Assembly (NCBI RefSeq): GCF_964355755.1
Contig: NC_092674.1
Coordinates: forward strand, 30,926,001-30,990,000
Source of the DNA: Antedon mediterranea
Lineage: Eukaryota > Echinodermata > Crinoidea > Comatulida > Antedonidae
Length of the DNA: 64,000 nucleotides
Reading direction: 5' to 3'
Shown here one piece after another: positions 36,241-46,600 of this stretch. The position numbers and the translations under genes were made by a program. Each line of letters begins with the position of its first letter. Within the stretch, counting starts at the first letter, position 1. The notes beneath the pieces were generated by a model. The model searched no databases and was not told the DNA's origin. It saw only the letters and a list, made by a program, of their open reading frames with translations.

Positions 36241-36687
36241 TTAAACAATCACCCCAGGACCACCGATCATCTGCCTGGAACAGACATCTCTCAACCACAG
36301 AAAGTGTTGGATGACTTTCTTCTTTTTTAGTCTAGTCAGTTCCTCAACCTGAAAAGATAAAATTATAATAATAGTTAATGCTAATGTAATTTGAAGAAAT
36401 TCAGTTTGTGCTGCCATTTTATTTCTTTCCAATACCACCAAAAAAACCGTTATTGCATTAATTTGACACAAAGACACTGCAGTGTAGAGACAGTATAACA
36501 GTAATGGTAAGGAGTACTATAAGAACATTTGTGAAAGAATACCAATAAAACTATTAGTACTTACTTGCTTCACTGAATTATCCATTGCCCAGTAGTACAT
36601 AGTACACACACCGTGAGCAGCCACAAATCCAATGCAATCTTGACCTTCTCCAAAAGTCCCAGTCCTCATGCTGACAGTGCAATCATT
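36241..36687 (-). CDS. Two candidate terminal exons of an unrecognised gene
   Basis: The candidate exons are 36687-36565 (41 codons) and 36348-36241 (35 codons plus TAA). The donor GAAGCAA|GTAAGT and acceptor TTTTCAG|GTTGAGG join in phase 0. The joined peptide runs from NDCTVSMRTGTFGEGQDCIG through GVCTMYYWAMDNSVKQ to VEELTRLKKKKVIQHFLWLR and ends GGPGVIV. I do not recognise the family. The 5' side is obscured by three tandem copies of a 57-58 bp block, each holding a possible GATGCAG acceptor. Upstream in-frame stops prevent extension through the array. It could be the 3' end of a small gene divergent from SUPT20H, a relic, or chance; the clean junction and amino-acid make-up favour something real. 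Confidence 0.4.
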
Positions 36688-36815
36688 CTGCATCTCATGC
36701 TCCAAGAAGTCCAAGTCCTCATAGTGACAGTGCATTTGCATTGACTGCATCTAATGCCCCAAGAAAGTCCCAGTCCTCATGCTGACAGTGCATTTACATT
36801 TACTGCATCTTCATG
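36650..36815 (-). repeat. 57-58 bp tandem repeat x3 at a candidate acceptor
   Basis: Minus-strand units contain ATGCACTGTCAGCATGAGGA, CTGGGACTTT-TTGG-GCAT and end GAGATGCAG. The last unit runs into the candidate exon 36687-36565. Confidence 0.75.
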
Positions 36816-36849
36816 CTACACAGTAATTGATACCTGAAGAAGAGAGACA

Positions 36850-37673
36850 ATTCCCTTTGGACAGATAAAACAGTGCATAATAATTAAGTATAATCTAGGA
36901 TCACGAATTTAAATCAGTAGTCATAAAATAAAACAGCTAAATAACATAGTATTAATTATCAAGAATAACCTTTATTTTGGTTAGGCGCTATACAAAAAGA
37001 CAATTCTTATTTATTATATATTATTAAGTTTTGTCTTAAAAAAACTTTCTACCATTCATTGAATGTATGATGTGTGAATAAAATAACAATAGCGCCCTCT
37101 AGGCGTGAACTTCTTCACACGCGAAAAAAGTATCCCCTCTATTTATTTGTTGGTCACCAGTCCAAAATAGTGTTGTTGTTTTGTTTGTGAAAAGACAGAT
37201 GTAAGAATGATTAAGCTGAAGCAAATTTAATAATTGTATAGTATAGATATTAGATTGTAGCAAGTAGACATATTGGATATTTGGTCCTACTACTTTAGGA
37301 TAGGTTAGGCCTAGCCTACTCTAGCTAGGCTATAGAATAGGTGCGCCTAGCTAGAGTAGGCTGTATGAGATGTCCTACTACCTGCTACTACTTCTAGCTA
37401 GGCTAGGCCTAGCGTCTAACTCTAGTTAGAGTAGCCCCCTCTTGGCCAGTCCTACAGTATCTAGGCTAGGCTTAATTGTATTGCTGTTTAGTGTTTCTTA
37501 CATACAGTGCATGTATCACAAAACATATAAAATGTAATAAATCTGAACTTTTTATTTTTACTTTTGCCATCCCGTTTCAATTTTTCTAGTTCTATGAATG
37601 ATGTGATGCCTTTTCCAAAAAAGATGTAGTTTAATTGTGTTGAATGTGTCTGTGGCCAAGCAAATAAAAAATC
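36850..37673. promoter_or_regulatory. Probable SUPT20H 5' region
   Basis: The interval holds the expected promoter and 5'UTR of SUPT20H. A compact GC-richer patch (GCGCCCTCTAGGCGTGAACT) is at about 37092, followed by TAGGCCTAG-rich low-complexity sequence (37310-37470). A possible noncoding-exon donor ACAGAT|GTAAGA lies at about 37201. No TSS could be fixed. Confidence 0.3.
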
Positions 37674-40600
37674 ATGGTAAAAGAAAATGTTTTATTTATT
37701 GATACATATATAGAAATGAAATGTTTAATAATGTATTTTAATTTGTGAGCTCCCACACACAACCATCAGCTCCGACGGGTTAGATCGTTCACCCTCCCCA
37801 AAGTCTGGACACAACGCACAAAAAACTTCATTACTTTCCACGGAGTTTTCAATGATTGGTGAATGATCAGAAACTGAGTTATGATAAGCAAATTGTGAAC
37901 CCCTTTTGGTTTGTGTTACTGGATGTACTATGATGGCTGATTTGTGATATATTTTAGTAACTTGTTTGGTCTGTGTTATACTATGTTTTTTTTTTATATA
38001 TTTATTATTATATTTATGTCAACTTCATCACTGTTTACTTGATGCAATAAAGGAAATAAAATAAATAATAATAAATACTGTAAATTAATATTTATTTTCT
38101 GTTTTTATAGAAGCAAAATTTAGAAGAGGCAATTGCTAGAGCTGAGGTAAATATTGCTATATATAGTTATATTTTCATTTAAAGTGTCAAAATAAATACC
38201 AGCATCTTTTGTTTCTGGAGAAATATGATCCTGTTTTATTAATTGTTATTGTTTCATTTCAGGAGATAATTGATCATGTACGAAACAAACCATCTAGGCA
38301 GAAGTACTCCAGCTCATCCACTGCAAAATGGTGATTATTTTAAGTTAATAATATTAAAATGTTAATTTATTGTACTTTTCATGAAAGATCACTCTGAATC
38401 AAAACACTAAACGTTGTGGACAATCATTTGTTTAGAATTCTATTCCTGTATTTTAAATAACCTTGGCTGGAAAAAATTAAATGATCATGTTCGGACAGCG
38501 ATTGAAATACACGTTTATTTGGTACTTTGAAATAAAAAATTACTATTTATCACTTTTAAATGTGTGCTCCTACATATTTGACCTAAAAATTGACTTTTAA
38601 TAATACTACTCATTCTAAAAGCACACAAAACTAAAGCAATTATTTTTTATTTTTTTTTGCCATAAGGAAATCACTGCCACAAAATCTATATGATTTGTAT
38701 GTTGAAGAAATTCAGAAAGACCCAGAAAATAAGGTAAGTTGGCTTTATTTATTTGTCTTTTCTATTTAGACAGCCGTATATTAATATAAGCAAATTAGGT
38801 TACTAGCCTTCTTAAAGATAGTTCAAGATGCACACAAGATGCACGCTAGTAGACCAAACCAGTATCGTTTTTTATTGTGATCATGCGGGAAATTACCTCA
38901 CGATGTCATGAGAAAAATCCACATCTGACTGGATTTGAACCCAGGAACCAGGAATCTGTAGACAAGCAATACAGGCCAAGTTTTGTAAAATCAATTCTTG
39001 ATATGTTGCTTATAAGTTATTCCTTTTTTTTTTCCATTTTAGAAAGTTCGGTACGGATGTCATTTACTAGACAAACTGGCCAATCGGGATCGGGAGAAGT
39101 TGCAATGGCGTTGTTTAATCGTCAATTTATATCCAGCTAACCAAGGCTATAGCTTAATGCTACCTGGAAAGGAAATAACAGGTTTTTATATATTAGTTTT
39201 TTGTATGTGTAACTCTGTAGTGTATAGTTATGTTCAGACTGCCTTACATCTGAGGTAAAGTTACGTCAAACATGAAATTATACCTGCACATTACCGTCTG
39301 ATGAGCGTCCACATGGTGAACTTTACTTGAGAGCTAATTGCGCCCATACAACACTAGTTCACTAGTATTCCTGAGACTTCTTAGGAGTAAATTTTAACTT
39401 AATACAGTATATTCCCAGGCACTACCCAGGGCTTACAACAAACAAATTTCTACTTCAGAGCTTACATCCGACTCATCTGAACACACTTTATGAAAAGGAA
39501 ATTTCAATTTTATATTTTGCATTAGTAGACTGTTATAATGATGTGATTTTTCCCCTATTTTTGCAGAATCAGAAACTGTGAAGCTTCCCTATGCGGTAAG
39601 TATAGATTAATAAAGTTTTTATATCATTTATATTTTGAATGTTTTTTTCTTGTGTTGACCAATCACACCGAAATAAATTTCTGTCTTTCTATTTATTATT
39701 TTTAGGAATCAGAATTTTTAGATTTTATAGACAATGAAGAGGTAAGCTATTTATTTTATTAATACTACACAATGGCCTATTCTAAATCTGGTTTTATTAA
39801 TATTCATTTTCATGTTTCAATACATTTTTAAACCTCTCTCGAATGGGTTTTTTCATGCTTGTTTTTTACCCTGTAACTGTTCCCCTTTTTCTTCATATTT
39901 CAACAGCTTCCTCCAATATTAGTGGACCTAATAGAGCATTCGCATCCGTTTCTTTTCTACAATGGTTGCATAATAGCAGAAGTAAAAGACTATAGACAGT
40001 CACTAACGGGTCAGTCTTACGCAAGCCGCCATGTTTTACTTAGGCCTACACAACAGGTATGTGTACATAGTAAGTAAAAGACTATAGACAGTCACTAACG
40101 GGTCAGTCTTACGCAAGCCGCCATGTTTTACTTAGGCCTACACAACAGGTATGTGTACATAGTAAGTAAAAGACTATAGACAGTCACTAACGGGTCAGTC
40201 TTACGCAAGCCGCCATGTTTTACTTATGTCTACACAACAGGTATGGGTTATTGCGTGATAGAGGTTTAAATATGAAGTACTATTGTACACATTTAAGTGA
40301 AAAGACATAGGATTATATGAATGTTCAGTTGAAAACTGGTTTTGCCATTTAACCGCTTTGAAAAACAACACAGTACTTGAGAAATAAAGTGTGTGGTGTG
40401 GGTGAGGAGAACCATATTAGTCACTTGATCTAGATGGCAAAATTGTGAATCTCAGATGACTAGGTCATTCTTAAAACTGTTTATGGACATGACTTTAAGT
40501 ACAATATATAATAAAAAGCATAGCTTATTATGTGCTGTAAGTTTCCTCTGTTTTAGTCCGTAGTAGCAGATGTGAATGCGATAGCAAGTGATGGTCATCT

Positions 40601-43600
40601 ATGGACAATGGTAAGCCAGCAAATCTATTCTTGAACATTTTGATTTATGTAATTTAGCTTAGTTTTGTTTGTTTGTTTGTTTATTAATTCTTTTCCACAC
40701 ACATCAATATACATTTTACTTAAATATTTAGATAAAATATAATAAAAAATGAAAAAACAATATTTCTTTAATTCTTTCTTATATTGAACAAAATGTTTGA
40801 TTTTGTTTATATTAATAGAAAGCTTGTGCTATTCCACTCTCTAGGCCTGTTTCTATAATTAACTAAAATGTTTGTTTTTGCAGGATGATAAAATTCAACT
40901 TGAATCCCAACTTCTTCTGGCCACACAAAGTCCGTTGTGTCTAGATCCTTCTCTCTCAGTATGCTGTGTTGCAAATAAATTACACAATGAAAAGCATAGA
41001 TTCAATACAAAGTCTATACGAAGGTAAAAAACAAATGGCATTGAAGCTTGGCGCATGTAATAATAATATCCTGCGCCTAATGTTGTGAAACGTCTAAGCG
41101 CTGAACATTATTACCCCAGTCATGGAAACATACTCCCATAATGCAGCTAGTAATCAGCGCAAAGTTATGTCTTGATCCAACCGGGTTCCCATTTATACAC
41201 GTGGGTGGAGAGAGACAAACATAAGTAAGTATCGTGCCTAAGAATACAAGCAATGCGGCGAGATTTGGATTCGAACCTTGATCTCACGATCAGCCCACAT
41301 GCCCTTATTTATGCTTGTCTTGCAATCCCAAGATCTTGGGTTCAATGCAGAAAGCATTACTTATTGATGCAAACTTGAGCGTTTGAATTCTGACACCCTA
41401 TGGTCTATGTATTCCTATTACTCTTATATAATTTTAAAGTGTATCTGAATGCACACACACAATGAATTAGGATGGCGTAACTAGGTCTTAAGTCATCGCA
41501 AATCAAAAACTCCCTATTATTGAAAATCATTTTTATTTTACCTCCTTCAGGTGTTTGAAGAGATATTCACAAGTAGCTAAAAATAGAAAAGCTGTTCAAA
41601 AAAGAATGCCTGCACCCCCTGAGTTACTGCTTCATGATTTTCTAACAAAGAGAAAAAGTAGAAATGCAATATTAGCTGTTGACCTAAAAATAGGAAAACC
41701 AGTAAGTGAAATTGTAGGTTGTTTTAAAAAAACACATTCAGAATACCAGACTTTCTGGATAACCAGACATATTTGACCAGCCCAAGGGTGTCTGGTATTG
41801 GGAGAGTTGACTGTAGTAAGTGTAATCAGCCTTTTTTTAAAAAGTAACATGATAGTGTGTTTATAAAGTGTATATATTTTTTTTCTACTAACCTAGGGTG
41901 TCGATTTATGGAAACAAAGACCTTTAGACACTCAGAAAGTAGAAGCATTAAATGTAAGTATATTTACTACCTTCAAACATTGTCTTTGTGATAAATCTTG
42001 CATATTTCTTTAAACTCTGTCTACACTATCAAACTTTATGTGACAAGAAAATGTGATTTACCCATATAATAGACATGATGATGTCATATCATGACATCAT
42101 CATATTTGGGCAAATCACACCTTTTTTGTCAAACTAGGGTGGACAGCAGCGGCGGATCCATGATTTTGAAATAGGGGGTCCAGGGCCTAAAAGTAGTGAA
42201 ATGTAGTGCTGAACTTAATTTGATGTCCTATCTTTTGCATTACACTGTGAAATTTAGAGGAGGCCTGGGTCGGCTGGACAGTGCATCATATGTATGCATG
42301 TACAGGTCGGCTGAACAGTGCATCATATGTATGCATGTACATATGGGTTGGCTGGACAGTGCATCATATGTATGCATGTACATATGGGTTGGCTGGACAG
42401 TGCATCATATGTATGCATGTACATATGGGTTGGCTGGACAGTGCATCATATGTATGCATGTACAGGTCGGCTGGACAGTGCATCATATGTATGCATGCAC
42501 ATATGGGTTTGTAATATTGTAATATTAATAGTTTTGTCATTTTTGATAGGTACTTGAACTTGCTTCTTGTCCTGATAAACCAAAGATGATTAATGATAAT
42601 ACACCAGTAAGTAAACTTATTTTTCTACCAACCCAAATATCCTCTGAGTCGTCAATCAATGAGTTTTTTCATTGAAAAAAATTTGTATTCTATTTATTAT
42701 TAGGCCACAATATGAAAAAACTGGGTTGGTTGGATGTTGTGTTAACAACATAAATATGATGATATTGTTAAAAAAGAAAAATGACTGTAGAAAATCATTC
42801 ATGCATGCAATTTCAACTAAATGGGAATGGGGTTCTAGGCCATTAACTGCAATACGATAGATTACACTAGCACTTCACCACATGCTAAGGTAACATAGTT
42901 TTCAGCATAATGAAATCTTGTGTTAAAATTGTTGAATAGTGGGTCTATTTTAGGCTCTGTTACAGTGTTTTAACGTATGGCGGTTTCGTTCAAGAGACGC
43001 CTCTTTCTATCATCATCTGTCAACCTTTTTTCTTATTTAGATTACAATTGAAGAAATTATTTTAGAGACAGAACGTAGCAATGGTAAGATCCATCACGCC
43101 AAGCTGACAATCCAACAACGGTTATCAGACTCATGTTATTTAGGAGAACTGTACTCGGACAAGGATCACAACTCTAAAGAAGGCCGTAAGTTAGGAGCAA
43201 CTACTAAGTAAGTTCACAACTCTTCTTCTACAGTATGTTTAACATTGTAAATTGAACTTGCATGATAAGAATCAACCAATCTGATTCTAATTTCCAACGA
43301 AAATAATTTTTGTATAATTATCTTATATCATCACAGATTTTTATTGGGAACAAGACACAACGCACAAAGGTAATTATGATTTAATCCATTGTTTTATTTT
43401 TCCAAAATATGATTTAATTAATTTTTTGTTTATTGTATTCAGTTGACAACCAACATCTATGAAAATCATCAGGTTGAATCAATGTAATCAATTTTATGTG
43501 TGAAATGCACAAATATTCAAATTATTTTACAGATATTTGAATCAATTCCAAGACCTGCACACTGAAGAGGGCAGAAGACCAGTTAAGATAACGAGGATCG

Positions 43601-46600
43601 TACCAGGACATCCGCCACAAGTGGTGCAATCGCCTAATTACCCTCATACATCGACGGGTCATGACAGTGCAACTCAGCAAAAATCAACAGCGACAAATGT
43701 TGTCAAAGTAAGTTATTTTGTTTATTCTCTCATTTAAAAACGGAGGAATTCTATCACAGTTATATTAAATTTAAAAATCAGGCAAGCCAAAGCTATTACA
43801 CAATCGAAAACAATTTTAACGAACACCTCAGTAGGCTATTTATTGCTAAATATGTTTTCAACTCCAGCTTTATGAGGTAGAAGAGGAGGATTCCATATGT
43901 ATGGATGTATGTTAGAAGTTCAGCTCATACAAACAGTTTACAAAATTAAATACTGTAGATACAGTATTCTAGTTACATAGTTACAAATAAACATCATGAT
44001 ACAAATTCTACAGATTTAAAACAACAAAATATTAAGAAATAAATCCATATTAAGTTCACTTTTGTATTATTTGACTTTAATTATATCTATTTTCAAAATC
44101 AAAACAATTTGTTTATAAATTTTATCTGTGTTTGTTTAGTCTGAACCAGTAAGCAGTGAAGTAGATTACGCCACTATGCAAGCCAAACGTACTAGGCGTA
44201 TACCACCACCACCACCATTGAAAATTGCAGCGTCACTAAGTAGCCCTGCAAACATAAGCACAAACTATAACAATAACGCTCAGCAAATGCAAATAACAGG
44301 TATTTATAACAATTTTGTTGAAGATAAATTTTATATTGAAAATGCATGTTTTTGAGAATTGTATTATTGAATCATATTCACGTTCCAGTTCCAATAAACA
44401 TTGCAATGTAATGAAAAAAAATATGTTTTTTTTTTTAGGCAATAACATACAAAATCAGCAGATATCCATATCAGGTCAAGGGTCATCAAACGCACAGCCA
44501 TTCACTAGCCAACAAGCATTGAATATATTGCAACAACAAGGAAACAATAGACCTCAACCACCAGCCTATCTTAGTATTAATAGGTAAGCAATAGACCTCA
44601 ACCACCAGCCTATCTCAGTCTTAATAGGTAAGCAATACACCTCAACCACCAGCCTATCTCAGTCTTAATAGGTAAATTACTAAAGCAAATACACCTCAAC
44701 CACCAGCCTATCTCAGTCTTAATAGGTAAGCAATATACCTCAACCACCAGCCTATCTCAGTCTTAATAGGTAAGCAATACACCTCATCCACCAGCCTATT
44801 TCAGTCTTAATAGGTAAGCAATACACCTCAACCACCAGCCTATCTCAGTCTTAATAGGTAAGCAATAGACCTCAACCACCAGCCTATCTCAGTCTTAATA
44901 GGTAAGCAATAGACCTCAACCACCAGCCTATCTCAGTCTTAATAGGTAAGCAATACACCTCAACCACCAGCCTATCTCAGTCTTAATAGGTAAGCAATAC
45001 ACCTCAACCACCAGCCTATCTCAGTCTTAATAGGTAAGCAATAGACCTCAACCACCAGCCTATCTCAGTCTTAATAGGTAAGCAATAGACCTCAACCACC
45101 AGTCTATCTCAGTCTTAATAGGTAAGTAATACACCTCAACCACCAGCCTATCTCAGTCTTAATAGGTAAGCAATAGACCTCAACCACCAGCCTATCTCAA
45201 ATACACCTCAACCACTGAAGTCACGATATTAATATTATTAAGAACCTTAGCAATTGATTTCAGAGCTCATAGTATTTCCAACAAAAATAAACCAATACGT
45301 GGTAAAAGAAACGTAATAAAGATATATATATAAATATAGTGCAAATTTGTACTTACAGGTCCTGTAGCATATCTGGAGAGAGCTCAAATATAGTTGGTAG
45401 CCCTACAACGACCCCTGTGTCTGTCACAGGTATGTATTCATTATAACAGTACCTTAATCATTACACAGGTATGTATTCATTATAACAGTACCTTAATCAT
45501 TACACAGGTACGTATTCATTATAACAGTACCTTAATCATTACACAATATAAACATGCAAAACACTGCTCTCTATATAAGTATTATTTGACCATTTTGTAT
45601 ATTTGTATTAGTTGGTGCACAGCTTGGGTTTGCTAGTCTTCCGGGTTCGATCTCAGCGCATTCTATCACCCAGTCAATCAAGTCTCCTCCTCCCCCTGCA
45701 ACTCCACCTCCGAGGCACCCCCGTCGCATGTCATTGGATGACAGGAATATACAAGGTATTACACTTTTATTCATTTTTACACAAGTGATTGTGTATTGTC
45801 TTGTCTTATTGTATTGCTCATGTAGTAGAGCCACTTACTGTTACTACCTAATGCTGTAATGATGTTTGTAGATATAACAATGTTCAGTTGTTGGGTCATA
45901 ATGCTGTAATGTCTTTTTACATTCTTTGATACATTACCCCAGGAATTTGCCCGTAATTAACAACATTCTCTTAAACAGCACTATCTTAATAATTTACTGA
46001 TAGAAATGTATTAATTTTGTATGGTTCATGTAGTATGGCTAATGATGTATGTAGATATAAATAACTATGTTCAGTAGTTCCATAATGGTGTAATGCAATG
46101 TCACATTCTTTGATACATTACCCCAGGAATTTTCCCATAAATAAGAACATTCCCTTTAACAGCACCATCTCAATAATTTAACTTAACTCTTTGATTGAAG
46201 TTTAAAATATAGTATGTCAGTTTATATTGTATTTGTGATGTTCATTCTATGGTATGTTGTTGACATGTTTGCCCACATAGGTTCTATGGCACCTCCAGCT
46301 ACACCTCCTATGCAGCCCACATCTGCTACCCCTCCACCACCTAGCCCTAAGGGACTTCTCAACTCCACTACCGGTCAAGAGGTACCTCTGGCTAATGTTA
46401 CTCAGCCTAGCCTAGCTCAGACAGGAGTCGCTGTGGCTCTTACTGTGGATGGCAATAGTATAGCTCTGCCCATCACTGGTCTTGTAAACCACTCACAGTC
46501 AGGTGAGGCTTAGCCCGCAAGCTTTTGTTTTTTTTGTGCTTTTAATGAATAAACTTTTTGGTAATTGTCTTAATTATTATTGTTTTCTAATTATTCTTAA

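Noticed and set aside
37594-37602. Alternative SUPT20H start exon ATGAATGAT
   Set aside because: Its donor (GTGATG) is weak and it adds residues; the ATG at 37674 directly before GTAAAA gives a gap-free N-terminal match to the vertebrate protein as I recall it.
42196-42557. Three overlapping frames with [15 protein letters not shown]-type repeats
   Set aside because: They result from the 37/41-bp minisatellite inside a SUPT20H intron.
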